This document shows, one piece after another, positions 16,374 to 26,122 of a stretch of 64,000 nt of DNA (position 1 is its first letter; each line of letters opens with the position of its first letter). The DNA is from Brevundimonas naejangsanensis (lineage in GTDB: Bacteria > Pseudomonadota > Alphaproteobacteria > Caulobacterales > Caulobacteraceae). The stretch covers positions 1,726,501 to 1,790,500 of the forward strand of contig NZ_CP032707.1 in assembly GCF_003627995.1 (NCBI RefSeq), given 5' to 3'. Under the pieces are notes generated by a model. That model had not been told where the DNA came from. It saw nothing but the letters and a program-made list of their open reading frames with translations, and made no database searches. The position numbers were made by a program, and so were the translations under genes.

Positions 16374-17858
16374 CTATTCCGGGTTGGCGGCCATCAGGGC
16401 GGCCAGGCGCGCGTCGCCGTCGACCAGGGTCTCGTCACGCAGCACGGTCGGGTCCAGGACCTCGCCCGCCCGGATCACCTGGCGCAGGCGGCGGGTGTCG
16501 CGGATGTCGCGCGAGGGGTCGCCCTCGACGATCACCAGGTCGGCGCGACGGCCCGCCTCGATCCGGCCGATGTCGTCGCGCTGCAGGATGTCCGCCGCCG
16601 TCCCGGTGGCGGCCGACAGGGCCTGCAACGGGGTCAGCCCTGCGCGGGTCAGCAGCTCCATCTCCAGGTGCACCCCGCCGCCGGGCAGGGTGTAGGACCC
16701 GGCGGGCGTGTCCGATCCGGCGCCGACGCGGCCGCCCAGTTCGACCAGCCGACGCGCCACGGCCATGCCTATGCGGGTGTCCAGCCGGGCCTTCTCCAGG
16801 TTGACGGGGTTGCCGTGGTGGTGCTGGCGCACGCCCGCCCAGTGCTGCATCAGGTCGTCATGGACGGCGCCCCCCGCGTCGGCGAAGGGCACGCCCTTGA
16901 GGCCCGCCTCGGGCGTTTCTTCGCTGCCGTTGAAGTGGAAGACCGACAGGGTGGGCACCAGGGCGATGTTGGCCTCCAGCAGCGCCCGGGCCAGGCGGTC
17001 GACCAGGACGGGGTCCAGGGTCTCGGCGCTCAGGTCGCCGCCCAGCCGCTGATAGGCCAGGGCGCCGCCACTGGCGTGTTCCAGGGTGTCCAGCCCCATG
17101 GCGGCGGCCTGCAGCAGGTCGACCTCCGCCGGGCCCAGGCCGCGCGTCGAGGCCATGCCCAGGTCGGCCATGATCGGCAGGCCCTTCTCCCGCGCGCGGT
17201 TCGCGGCGGCGGCATAGGCCTCGGGCGGCAGTTGTTCGTACAGCTTGACCCAGTGGGCGCCGCCCGCGACCAGGGCGTCGATGGCGGCCACGGCCTGTTC
17301 GGGCGTCTGGGCGACCAGCAGCTCTATCCCCTCCAGCGAGGGGCCGTCGGCCGGGCGCGCGGGCGAGGGGGCGCCGTCCTCGCCGGCCGGATAGAAGCGC
17401 TTGAGGATGCTCTTCTCGCCGTCGACCAGCGGCCCGGCCCAGACCAGTTCGGCGCGCGGGGCGGGCAGGGCGTCCAGCGCCCGCGCCATTTCCAGCGAGG
17501 TGTTGGCCGAGCGCACCGTGGTCACGCCCGAAGCCAGGAACCAGCCGTAGTAGTGCGGACGCGGATGAGAATGCAGGTCGATCAGGCCGGGAATGACACT
17601 GCCGCCTCCGGCGTCGAGCCGCCGCGCGCCGGGCGGCGGCGGACAGGCGGGCAGGGCCCCGACGCAGGCGACCACCCCGTCCTTGACCAGGATGCGCCCG
17701 TTCTCTATCGGCGCGCCGCCCGTCCCGTCCAGGATGCGTCCGGTGATGGACAGAAACTCCGCCTGACCTTGGGCCTGGGCCGTTCCGGCGTTCGCCAGGG
17801 CCGCCGCCGCCGCCAGGGTCGCGACGCGCGCGAGGGTTGCCGTCAGGGACTGCGCCAT
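16374..17858 (-). CDS. Exported amidohydrolase-family metal hydrolase
   Basis: A 494-residue protein with a signal peptide (about 1-30, ending GTAQAQ) and an amidohydrolase fold. Metal-site motifs seen: H96 and H98 in LIDLHSHP, a lysine in HWVKLYEQ, histidine in DTLEHASGG, and aspartate in GAGSDTPAG. The usual third histidine after the lysine strand is absent (the segment reads LPIMADLGMAS), so the site may bind one metal or the activity may be altered. The C-terminus carries the typical ADLVIVEGDPSRDI. GGAG before the ATG at 17858 decides the start. The substrate is unknown; relatives include dipeptidases and imidazolonepropionase-like enzymes. Confidence 0.85.
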   Translation of the reverse strand: MAQSLTATLARVATLAAAAALANAGTAQAQGQAEFLSITGRILDGTGGAPIENGRILVKDGVVACVGALPACPPPPGARRLDAGGGSVIPGLIDLHSHPRPHYYGWFLASGVTTVRSANTSLEMARALDALPAPRAELVWAGPLVDGEKSILKRFYPAGEDGAPSPARPADGPSLEGIELLVAQTPEQAVAAIDALVAGGAHWVKLYEQLPPEAYAAAANRAREKGLPIMADLGMASTRGLGPAEVDLLQAAAMGLDTLEHASGGALAYQRLGGDLSAETLDPVLVDRLARALLEANIALVPTLSVFHFNGSEETPEAGLKGVPFADAGGAVHDDLMQHWAGVRQHHHGNPVNLEKARLDTRIGMAVARRLVELGGRVGAGSDTPAGSYTLPGGGVHLEMELLTRAGLTPLQALSAATGTAADILQRDDIGRIEAGRRADLVIVEGDPSRDIRDTRRLRQVIRAGEVLDPTVLRDETLVDGDARLAALMAANPE

Positions 17859-17978
17859 GGGTCGTCGCTCCTGTCTCGCCACAATTTGGACAAGCTTGGC
17901 CGGAAGCGGAGAGGGCGCAAGTTTCCTTTTTGTCACGAAGCGCCGCCGGACGTCCGCGCCGCGCGGGGCCGGGCGTCA

Positions 17979-18007
17979 TTGACTCCGCCGCCCGCGCCCG
18001 CCATAAG
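17979..18007 (+). promoter_or_regulatory. Possible rpsD promoter
   Basis: TTGACT, 17 bases, then CATAAG, 125 bp before rpsD. The first hexamer is near the sigma-70 type consensus, the second is poor. The 274-bp gap between the amidohydrolase and rpsD holds no other feature that I can see. Confidence 0.3.
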
Positions 18008-18132
18008 CCCGGCCTTCTCGCATCGGGTCCAGCCCGAGGCGCGATGTCCATTACGGACGATGCGTGGACCGCCGTTGAGATCGCCGCTCCAATCGGGGAG
18101 GGGCCGGGCCGCATCATGATGAAGAGTGACAC

Positions 18133-18750
18133 ATGTCCAAGCGCCATAGCGCCAAGTACAAACTCGACCGGGCCATGGGTGAAAACCTGTGGGGTCGTTC
18201 GAAGTCCCCCGTCAACAAGCGCTCCTACGGCCCCGGCCAGCACGGTCAGCGCCGCAAGTCGAAGGTCTCTGACTTTGGCCTGCAGCTGAAGGCCAAGCAG
18301 AAGCTCAAGGGCTACTACGGCAACATCACCGAGAAGCAATTCGCGGCGACCTACGCCGAAGCCGCCCGCCGCAAGGGCAACACCTCGGAAAACCTGATCG
18401 GTCTGCTGGAATCGCGCCTGGACGCCATCGTCTATCGCGCCAAGTTCGTGCCGACCGTCTGGGCCGCCCGTCAGTTCGTCAGCCACGGCCACGTGACCGT
18501 CAACGGCAAGAAGGTCGACATCGCCTCTTACCGCGTGAAGGCCGGCGACGTGGTCGAGGTCAAGGAAAAGTCGCGCAACATGGCCCTGGTGCTGGAAGCC
18601 CAGCAGTCGGCCGAGCGTGACGTCCCCGACTACCTGGAACAGGGCGACCGCGGTTTCTCGATCCGCTACGTCCGCGTTCCGGAACTGGCCGACGTGCCCT
18701 ATCCGGTGAAGATGGAGCCGAACCTGGTCGTCGAATACTACTCTTCGTAA
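18133..18750 (+). CDS. rpsD: 30S ribosomal protein S4
   Basis: A 205-residue ribosomal protein of normal length. It opens [21 protein letters not shown], lacks the N-terminal zinc cysteines as alphaproteobacterial S4 does, and has the S4 RNA-binding domain at about residues 95-160 ([35 protein letters not shown]). S4 binds 16S rRNA early in 30S assembly. Stands alone here, not in an alpha operon, as in other Caulobacterales. A strong terminator follows. Confidence 0.98.
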   Translation: MSKRHSAKYKLDRAMGENLWGRSKSPVNKRSYGPGQHGQRRKSKVSDFGLQLKAKQKLKGYYGNITEKQFAATYAEAARRKGNTSENLIGLLESRLDAIVYRAKFVPTVWAARQFVSHGHVTVNGKKVDIASYRVKAGDVVEVKEKSRNMALVLEAQQSAERDVPDYLEQGDRGFSIRYVRVPELADVPYPVKMEPNLVVEYYSS

Positions 18751-18778
18751 GAGCGACGACCCATCAAGGGTTCAGAGG

Positions 18779-18810
18779 GAGGTCCCGGTTCGCCGGGACC
18801 TCTTTTCTTT
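18779..18810 (+). terminator. Rho-independent terminator of rpsD
   Basis: A perfect 10-bp stem GAGGTCCCGG / CCGGGACCTC closed by a TTCG loop and followed by TTTTCTTT. Confidence 0.95.
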
Positions 18811-18889
18811 ATGGGAGCCGCGCCGGTTCCCTTTTGGGCCGAAGCAAGGCATGGTGGCCAGGCTGTCAGGAGCCTGCAGGAGGCGGGAG

Positions 18890-19285
18890 ATGAGCCGTCG
18901 GATCGCTTTCTGCGCCGTCGTGGCGACAGTCGCCGCGGTGCTGACGGGCTGCGCCCAGGGGCCGAAGGCGGCGCTGGTGTCGACTGAAGGCATGCCCGGT
19001 CAGCTGGAGCCTATTCACGCCGTCGCCTTCACGCGCGACCTGGCCGTGTTCCGCGTCAGCTCCAACGGCTGCACCGACAAGAGCGACGTGAAGCCCTTCA
19101 TCACCCGGCTCAAGGATTCGGCGGTGATCACCCTGCGCCGCCTGGACGAGGACCGCTGCACCCGCCCGGTGAAGGACGGGGTGCAGATCGAATGGACCTT
19201 CGAGGAGTTGGGCCTGCCGTCGGGCGCCCACGTCGTGGTCAACAATCCCTATCTGTTCAACGACGCGACCGCGGTCAGCCAGTAG
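18890..19285 (+). CDS. Small lipoprotein, paralogue of 20700-21083
   Basis: A 131-residue protein with a lipoprotein signal peptide (VLTGC lipobox, cysteine at about residue 22). The mature part has the pattern FRVSSNGCTDKSDVKPF, LRRLDEDRCTRPVKDGVQIEWTFEELGLPSGAHVVVNNP. The same order SNGCT ... TL-R---D-C ... W-T--ELGL--G--V-V-NP occurs in the lipoprotein at 20700, so the two are paralogues; both cysteines are kept and may form a disulphide. AGGAGG precedes the ATG at 18890. Function unknown; expected membrane-anchored in the periplasm. Confidence 0.8.
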   Translation: MSRRIAFCAVVATVAAVLTGCAQGPKAALVSTEGMPGQLEPIHAVAFTRDLAVFRVSSNGCTDKSDVKPFITRLKDSAVITLRRLDEDRCTRPVKDGVQIEWTFEELGLPSGAHVVVNNPYLFNDATAVSQ

Positions 19286-19303
19286 GGCGACGCACGTCCC
19301 GCT

Positions 19304-20419
<1,116 letters not shown>

Positions 20420-20568
20420 TGGACGTCTTCCCGACGGCGGATTGGAGGGGAGGGGTGCACAGTAGCTATGACTGTGGCGATTGGGTTCAAGCCCCGCCTT
20501 TCCGATTATTCACGTGAATGCCCACGGCGACGCTGGCAGGGTGCGGCCAAGCAAGAAGGGAAACTCCT

Positions 20569-20700
20569 ATGCGTCGCATCATCATCGCCCTGGCCATCGC
20601 CGCTGTCGCCGCGCCCGCACTGTCGGGCTGCGTCATCATCGCCACTGAAAAGCCGAGCAGCACCCGCGTGATCCACTCCGGCCCGGCGGAACGCGACTGA
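20569..20700 (+). CDS. Very small lipoprotein
   Basis: A 43-residue protein, MRRIIIALAIAAVAAPALSGC, with a clear lipobox (LSGC) and only about 23 residues after the cysteine. AAGAAGGG lies 8 bp before the ATG. Its stop overlaps the ATG of the next lipoprotein (TGATG), so the two are translated together. Many tiny lipoproteins of this kind are entericidin-like or have no known role; I cannot assign one. Confidence 0.72.
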   Translation: MRRIIIALAIAAVAAPALSGCVIIATEKPSSTRVIHSGPAERD

Positions 20701-21083
20701 TGCGCGGGGCCGCCCTCGTCGCTGTCGCCCTGCTGCCGCTGCTGGGCGGCTGCGTCATCTATTCCAACGAAGGCGGGAAGAAGGTCTCGATCCAGGCCGG
20801 GGACCACGCCTCGATCCAGTCCGAACCGCTGGAGGCCGTCCGTCGGGTGGACTTCGACGGACAGCGGCTGAACGTCGTCGTCGGCTCCAACGGCTGCACC
20901 GAGGCGTCCAGCTTCGAGGTGCGGATCCGGGACGCCGACCCGACCGAACTGACCCTGGTGCGCCGCGCGCCCGACCTGTGCCGCGCCATCGTGCGCGAAG
21001 GCGTGACCGTCAGCTGGACCTACGCCGAACTGGGCCTGGAAGCCGGCGAGCCGGTCCGGGTGATGAACCCGATCAGCCTGTAA
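20700..21083 (+). CDS. Small lipoprotein, paralogue of 18890-19285
   Basis: A 127-residue lipoprotein with lipobox LLGGC near residue 17. The mature part (VVVGSNGCTEASSFEVRI, LVRRAPDLCRAIVREG, SWTYAELGLEAGEPVRVMNP) lines up with the lipoprotein at 18890, including both cysteines. It begins on the last base of the 43-residue lipoprotein's stop codon. Function unknown. The two paralogues flank the Old Yellow Enzyme gene. Confidence 0.82.
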   Translation: MRGAALVAVALLPLLGGCVIYSNEGGKKVSIQAGDHASIQSEPLEAVRRVDFDGQRLNVVVGSNGCTEASSFEVRIRDADPTELTLVRRAPDLCRAIVREGVTVSWTYAELGLEAGEPVRVMNPISL

Positions 21084-21086
21084 TCA

Positions 21087-21252
21087 CCCTTCTATCCTGG
21101 TGGGAGAAGGTGGACCCGAAGGGCTCGGATGAGGGGTGGCGGCGGGATGATCGACCGTCTGTCACAAGGCGGCGGGCTTCGTCGGGTAGGGCGTGCAGGC
21201 ACCCCTCATCCGTCAGGCTCCGCCTGCCACCTTCTCCCACAAAGGGAGAAGG
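21087..21252. repeat. Intergenic nested-palindrome element, family A, copy 2
   Basis: Ends CCCTTCTATCC/GGGAGAAGG (diverged) and CCTTCTCCCACAAAGGGAG-type, with inner CGGATGAGGGG and CCCCTCATCCG. It lies between the converging lipoprotein and thioesterase genes and stops 7 bp short of the thioesterase stop codon. Confidence 0.85.
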
Positions 21253-21259
21253 AAGAAGG

Positions 21260-21685
21260 TCACGCCTGGAACGGCCCCAGCATCTCCGCGGGGATGCGGG
21301 CGGGGCGCAGGGTCCTGGCGTCGACCAGGCACCATTCGGACACGCCCTGGGCGCACAGGCGGCCCTCGCCGTCCTCGATGCGGACATAGCGGCTGAAGCG
21401 GGCGCCCTGGGGGTCGCCGACCCAGGTGCGGGCGGTCACGCCCGTCGCGTCGGGCGCGATCGGGCGCAGGTAGTCGATCTCGTGCCGCAGGGCCAGCCAG
21501 GCCCATCTGGCGCGCGTTTCCTCGTCGAAGCGGGCGTTCCAGTGGGCCGTGCCCACGTCCTGAAGCCAGCCGACATAGACGACGTTGTTGACGTGGTCGT
21601 TCTCGTCGATGTGCTCCGGCCGCACCTCCAGAGGCACGATGAAGACCTCGCGGTCCTCGCGCGGCGTCAGCTGCGGCCGGGCCAT
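21260..21685 (-). CDS. Acyl-CoA thioesterase, hotdog fold (4HBT family)
   Basis: A 141-residue protein with the hotdog-fold thioesterase signature EVRPEHIDENDHVNNVVYVGWLQDVG, where aspartate/asparagine of DENDHVNN is the catalytic region, followed by strand RHEIDYLRPIAPDATGVTARTWV. Such enzymes split acyl-CoA or acyl-ACP esters; the substrate is unknown. Begins 6 bp after the stop of grxD, so the two form an operon. ATG start, normal length. Confidence 0.9.
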   Translation of the reverse strand: MARPQLTPREDREVFIVPLEVRPEHIDENDHVNNVVYVGWLQDVGTAHWNARFDEETRARWAWLALRHEIDYLRPIAPDATGVTARTWVGDPQGARFSRYVRIEDGEGRLCAQGVSEWCLVDARTLRPARIPAEMLGPFQA

Positions 21686-21691
21686 CGGGCT

Positions 21692-22042
21692 TTAGGCCTC
21701 GCCGAGGGCGACGCCCTTTTCGGACATCAGGGCGGCCAGTTCGCCCGACTGGAACATCTCGCGCACGATGTCCGAGCCGCCGATGAACTCGCCCTTCACA
21801 TAGAGCTGGGGAATGGTCGGCCAGTCCGTGAAGACCTTAATGCCCTCGCGCAGGGCCTCGTCCTGCAGCACGTCGACGCCGACGAAGGGCGCCCCCACAT
21901 GGTCCAGGATCTGGACCGTGACCGAGGAGAAGCCGCAGCGCGGCGAATCCGGCGTGCCCTTCATGAAGAGCACCACGTCATGCTCGGCCACCGTCTGTGC
22001 GATGAAGGCGTGGACGGGATCGGCGGCGGTTTGTTCGGTCAC
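21692..22042 (-). CDS. grxD: Monothiol glutaredoxin Grx4 family
   Basis: A 116-residue protein with the monothiol active site CGFS (C36 in SPRCGFSS), FMKGTPDSP before it, the cis-proline in WPTIPQLYVKGEFIGGSDI and the GG glutathione-binding pair. This class carries [2Fe-2S] clusters, often with BolA, and delivers them to targets; no bolA is adjacent. GTG start at 22042 is chosen, with AAAGG upstream; the frame extends 19 codons further to 22099 without support. First gene of a two-gene unit with the thioesterase. Confidence 0.95.
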   Translation of the reverse strand: MTEQTAADPVHAFIAQTVAEHDVVLFMKGTPDSPRCGFSSVTVQILDHVGAPFVGVDVLQDEALREGIKVFTDWPTIPQLYVKGEFIGGSDIVREMFQSGELAALMSEKGVALGEA

Positions 22043-22127
22043 TGTGTCAGAACCTTTCTGCGAAGCCCGTGAGCTAGGCGCCCAAGGGGGCCGGGTCAAG
22101 GCCGGGCGTGGCGCGGAGGCGCCCCGC

Positions 22128-23375
22128 TCAGGCCACCTGCGGGCGCGGCGTCAGGCGTTCGGCCCGTTCGGCCAGGGCCGAGGCGCCGTGCTCGCGGGCC
22201 GTCAGCGCGGCCTCGGCCAGCATCAGGCCGACGGCGCGCGGCGGCTCGCCGGTCCAGCGGGCGCGGGCCAGGGCGACGCGGGCCAGGCCGATCTGCTCGG
22301 CCGCCCAGTCCAGGGGCGTGGCCGAGACCGAGGGCCGCATCAGGCGTCGCCGCAGGGAGCCCTCGATCTCGAACAGGGCGGACAGGTCGCCGACGGCGCC
22401 GGCGCGCGCCGCCTCCTGGGCGATGCGCTGTTCATGGGCCAGGGCGCCCAGAACCAGGCCGCCGCCCTCGGTCAAGGCCTCGGCCTGGGCCAGGACGAGC
22501 GGGGGCAGGGTCTCGCGCTCGGCCCGCATCACCTGGATGGCGGCCCAGTCCAGCGGGCTGTGGTCGGGGGTGAACAGTTGGGCGGCGGCGTCGAACAGGG
22601 CCTGGGCCTGGTCGCGCGCGGCGGCGTCCCCGGCCACCGCGGCCAGGGCGGCCATGCCCGTCGCGCACAGGGCCAGGGCGCGGGCGCGGCTCAGGGGACG
22701 CTGCTCCGGCGAGGCGGCCTCGACCAGGGCGCGCAGGTCACGGCCCGCCTGGTCCAGCAGGCGCGGGTCGCGCGCGATCAGCCCGGCCTCCAGCGTCACG
22801 GCGGCGCGGTCCATGCGCAGGTCGTCCTCGGCCGTGCGCCCGCCTTTGGCGTGGGACAGGGCCGCGTCCAGCAGGGCGGCCGCCTCGGTCAGTTCGGACA
22901 GGCGCCCCGACAGCAGGCCCTGGCGCGTGCGCAGGCGGGCGTGCAGGGCGGCCCTGGCGGCGACCGTGTCGGCGCGCCGGGCGGGCGGCAGGCCGGCCAG
23001 CAGCGCCAGCGCCGCCGTCAGCCGCTCGGGCCCGCCGTGCAGGTCGAAGGCCAGCATGGCCGTCTGCGCCAGATCGAGGGCGGCGCGACCGGCCTGGTCG
23101 TCGTTGACGGCGCCCGTGGCCGCGTCACGGCCCGCGGCCTCGGCCCGCTCGATGCTGGAGGCCGAGCCGCAACGACGCGCGTGCTCGCGCCACAGGGCGG
23201 CGGCGCGCAGGGCCGCGTCATGAGGCCGGGCGCAGGAGACTCGGCCCGCGTCGGTCGACTGCTGCCGCGCTTCGACCTCGACGAGCCCTGCGCCGATCAG
23301 CTCCAGCCAGCCGAGATCGTCGCTGTCGCGGGCCTTCTCGAACAGCCGCCTCAGATCTCTGCCAAATTCGAACAT
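22128..23375 (-). CDS. Alanine-rich helical repeat protein, unknown function
   Basis: A 415-residue protein with no signal peptide or membrane segment, nearly all helical and rich in alanine and arginine. It opens MFEFGRDLRRLFEKARDSDDLGWLELIGAGLVE and continues with pairs of helices about 35-40 residues apart that resemble degenerate TPR units (RLTAALALLAGLPPA, ELTEAAALLDAALSHAKGG, ARDQAQALFDAAAQLF). ATG 23375 is chosen over a TTG at 23429 because GAGAG lies before it. I believe similar proteins exist in Caulobacteraceae but know no role. Confidence 0.75.
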   Translation of the reverse strand: MFEFGRDLRRLFEKARDSDDLGWLELIGAGLVEVEARQQSTDAGRVSCARPHDAALRAAALWREHARRCGSASSIERAEAAGRDAATGAVNDDQAGRAALDLAQTAMLAFDLHGGPERLTAALALLAGLPPARRADTVAARAALHARLRTRQGLLSGRLSELTEAAALLDAALSHAKGGRTAEDDLRMDRAAVTLEAGLIARDPRLLDQAGRDLRALVEAASPEQRPLSRARALALCATGMAALAAVAGDAAARDQAQALFDAAAQLFTPDHSPLDWAAIQVMRAERETLPPLVLAQAEALTEGGGLVLGALAHEQRIAQEAARAGAVGDLSALFEIEGSLRRRLMRPSVSATPLDWAAEQIGLARVALARARWTGEPPRAVGLMLAEAALTAREHGASALAERAERLTPRPQVA

Positions 23376-23525
23376 GGCGCTCTCGTCGTCCCGCTTCGGG
23401 ATCACGAAGGTGATCCGGGGGTCGACCAAGCAAACGCAGCGCCGTTCGATGGGTTCGCCTTAACCATGGGGCGTCGGCGTCGATGAGGGCTCTTTCGCCG
23501 ACGACCGGGCGCGAGGGCGCCAGGC

Positions 23526-23864
23526 TCAGTCCAGGCGGGGGGCCTTCTGGCGGCAGCGTTGCAGGGCCGAGCGCGCCTCGGCGTCTCCGGCCGACAGGCG
23601 GCGCACGGACTGGAGCCGGGCGCGGGTCTGGTCGTCCTCGGCCGCCGTCGGGTCGCGCCCGGCCGTCGTCGCCGCCTGCATGGCGGCCAGGGACCAGTAG
23701 AGGGCGGCGTCATACAGCTGGCGGCCGTAGCGGCTCTCCCCGCCTTCGAGCTCTGACGCCGCCTGGGTCAGCCCGGCGCACCGCACCGCCTCGTCATAGG
23801 AGACGAGCCGGTTGGCCTGGGCAGGGCCCAGCGCCAGAGCGGCGGTGAAGGCGACGAGCAGCAT
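23526..23864 (-). CDS. Small exported hypothetical protein
   Basis: A 112-residue protein with a short signal peptide (MLLVAFTAALALGPAQA). The mature part is helical, with two cysteines (RCAGL near residue 29 and LQRC near the end) that could pair. Pattern of alternating helices (LYDAALYWSLAAMQAATTAG) suggests a single repeat-like helical bundle. No family recognised. Stands alone between the 22128 gene and the LysR gene. Confidence 0.65.
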   Translation of the reverse strand: MLLVAFTAALALGPAQANRLVSYDEAVRCAGLTQAASELEGGESRYGRQLYDAALYWSLAAMQAATTAGRDPTAAEDDQTRARLQSVRRLSAGDAEARSALQRCRQKAPRLD

Positions 23865-23984
23865 CTGAACTCCACAGAGGTCCGTAACCTCGGCGTCCTT
23901 GAATCATGGTGCGGCGGACGCCGACGTGCGGCTTCTTAGAGAACCACGTCCCTGCGGCGGATGAAAGAGATGTTCAGCTAAGCT

Positions 23985-24887
23985 TCAGGTTGCATCCGGG
24001 GCGGGCGGCATGGCGCGCGCCTGGTCGGCCAGCCAATGCAGGAACAGGCGGCGGCTGCGCGACGCCTCGCCCGCGCCGGGGATGGCGGCCACGGCCCCGC
24101 CGTCGCGGGCGAAGCCGAAGGGCGCCAGCAGCCGCCCGTCGGCCACCGCCTCGGCCGTCAGGGCCCAGGGCAGGACCGCCGCGCCCCAGCCGGCCAGGGC
24201 GCCGTCCAGGGCGAAATGCAGATGGGCGACGGCGCGTTCGGGCGCGGGCGCGAGCCGCCGTCCGGTCAGGGCCGCCCAGTCCTTCCAGGCCGAGGCGTGG
24301 GTGCGGGCGGCCAGGCGCGGCGCCGTCAGCACGGCCGCGCGGGCGTCCTCCCCGGCCAGCATGGGGGCGATCACCGGCCCGACGGCGTTGGGAATGACGG
24401 GCGTCGCGCCCAGGGTCTCGATCCGGGACGCGTCCAGCAGGCGCAGCAGCACGTCGGCGCCGCGGCGGCTGACCGCCTGGGGGGCCAGTTCGACCAGGTG
24501 GACGCGCACCTGGGGGTGCAGGCGGCTGAAGTCGGCCAGGCGCGGGATCAGCCATTTGACCGCCAGGCTGGCGTTGACGGCGACGTGCAGGTCGCGGCCC
24601 GTCCCGCGCGCCCCGGCCACGGCGGCGGCGATCTGGTCGAAGGCGGCGGTCAGGCCCGGGGCCATGTCGCGGCCGGCAGGGGTCAGGGCCAGGGCGTGGC
24701 GCGGCCCCTCGAACAGGCGCAGCCCCAGCTGCGCCTCCAGCGCCTTGACCTGTCGGCTGACCGCGCTGTGGGTCACGTTCAGCTCGGCCGCCGCGCGGGT
24801 CGCGCTGCCGGTGCGGGCCATGGCCTCGAAGGCGCGCAGGGCGTTCAGCGAGGGGAGCGGGCCTGAGCCTGTGAGGTTTTCGAACAT
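23985..24887 (-). CDS. LysR-family transcription regulator (GcvA-like)
   Basis: A 300-residue regulator. The N-terminal winged helix reads LPSLNALRAFEAMARTGSATRAAAELNVTHSAVSRQVKALEAQLG, where the LNALRAFEA opening and THSAVSRQ are typical of the GcvA group. The effector domain follows (about 95-290). ATG 24887 is chosen over 24923. It is divergent from the MFS transporter at 24942, with 54 bp between starts, so by the usual LysR arrangement it probably controls that transporter; the inducer is unknown. Confidence 0.92.
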   Translation of the reverse strand: MFENLTGSGPLPSLNALRAFEAMARTGSATRAAAELNVTHSAVSRQVKALEAQLGLRLFEGPRHALALTPAGRDMAPGLTAAFDQIAAAVAGARGTGRDLHVAVNASLAVKWLIPRLADFSRLHPQVRVHLVELAPQAVSRRGADVLLRLLDASRIETLGATPVIPNAVGPVIAPMLAGEDARAAVLTAPRLAARTHASAWKDWAALTGRRLAPAPERAVAHLHFALDGALAGWGAAVLPWALTAEAVADGRLLAPFGFARDGGAVAAIPGAGEASRSRRLFLHWLADQARAMPPAPDAT

Positions 24888-24941
24888 CTCCCGTTCGATA
24901 GGTCGCTTTCGCCGCGCGGGCAAATCCGCTCAGAGCGGGCC

Positions 24942-26093
24942 ATGTCGAGCGCCGCCGTTTCCCGCCTGATCATTCCCGTGCTGGGCCTGGGGATGATCGT
25001 CTCCTTCGCCTCCAGCTATTATCTGCTCGGCGTCCTGGCCGACCCGCTGGCGGCGGGGGCGGGAACGACGCCGAGAATGGTGTTCACGGCCCTGTCGGGA
25101 GCCTTCCTCGTCTCGGCGGCCCTCAGCCCCTTCGGCGGACACTGGATCGACCGGCGCGGCGGGCGCGAGGTGCTGTCGGCGGCGGCTATGATCTTCGCCC
25201 TGGCCCTGACCCTGCTGGGCCTGGCGCGCGAGCCCGTCGCCATGGTCGCGGGAATCCTGCTGCTGGGCGCGGGCATGGGGGTGGGGCTCTACGGCCCGGC
25301 CTACGCCGTCCTGGTGGCGCTGCATGGCGAGGCGGCGAAGAAGCCGATCACCGCCGTCTCCCTGCTGGGGGCGTTCGGCGGGGCGCTGGGCTGGCCGCTG
25401 ACCTTGGTGATGATCGAGACCCTGGGCTGGCGCGGCGCCTGCTTCGTCTGGGCCGGGGCCCATGTGCTGCTGTGCCTGCCCCTCTATTGGGCCGTGCTGC
25501 CCGACGGGCGCGCCGGGGGGCGGCCGCCCGCGTCCGGCCGGGTGCGCTGGGACGGGACCATGATCCGCCTGGCCGTCCTGTTCGCCGGGGCCTGGTGGGT
25601 GGCGACGGCCATGAGCGCCCACCTGCCGCGCCTGCTGACCCGGCTGGGCCTGACGCCGGCCGAGGCGGCGCTCGCGGCCGGGCTCATGGCGGGCGCGGCC
25701 ATCGCCGTGCGCCTGATCGTCCTGGCGGCGCCGGGGCGAGGCTCGCCGGTCGTCGCCGCCCGCGCCGCGACCCTGCTGCACCCGGCGGGCGCGCTGGTGG
25801 CCTTCGTCGGCGGCAAGGCGACGGCGGGGGCGGTCGCTCTGGGCCAGGGGGCGGGCAACGGCCTGCTGGCCGTGGCCTCGGGCGTCCTGCCGCTGCATCT
25901 GTTCGGGCGCGAGAACTACGGCGCGCGCCAGGCCCTGGTGCTGACCCCGGCGCGCTTCGTCCAGGCGGGGGCGCCGGTCCTCTATGGCATGGTGCTGGAC
26001 CGGTCGGCGGGGCTGGCCCTGCTGGCCTCCAGCGGCATCTGCCTGGTGATGTTCGCCATGACTTTCGGCCTGCGACCTAAGCCGGGCCTGTAA
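24942..26093 (+). CDS. MFS transporter
   Basis: A 383-residue membrane protein with about twelve hydrophobic segments. The loop between segments 2 and 3 reads GGHWIDRRGGREVL, the MFS A-motif (G-x-x-D-R-x-G-R/K). A central loop near residues 185-200 is rich in glycine and arginine. Substrate unknown; efflux of small molecules is a reasonable guess. Divergent from its probable LysR regulator. Followed 29 bp on by a YczE-type gene in the same direction, possibly co-transcribed. Confidence 0.9.
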   Translation: MSSAAVSRLIIPVLGLGMIVSFASSYYLLGVLADPLAAGAGTTPRMVFTALSGAFLVSAALSPFGGHWIDRRGGREVLSAAAMIFALALTLLGLAREPVAMVAGILLLGAGMGVGLYGPAYAVLVALHGEAAKKPITAVSLLGAFGGALGWPLTLVMIETLGWRGACFVWAGAHVLLCLPLYWAVLPDGRAGGRPPASGRVRWDGTMIRLAVLFAGAWWVATAMSAHLPRLLTRLGLTPAEAALAAGLMAGAAIAVRLIVLAAPGRGSPVVAARAATLLHPAGALVAFVGGKATAGAVALGQGAGNGLLAVASGVLPLHLFGRENYGARQALVLTPARFVQAGAPVLYGMVLDRSAGLALLASSGICLVMFAMTFGLRPKPGL

Positions 26094-26122
26094 TTGGCCG
26101 CCTGATCGGGCAGAAGGGGGCC

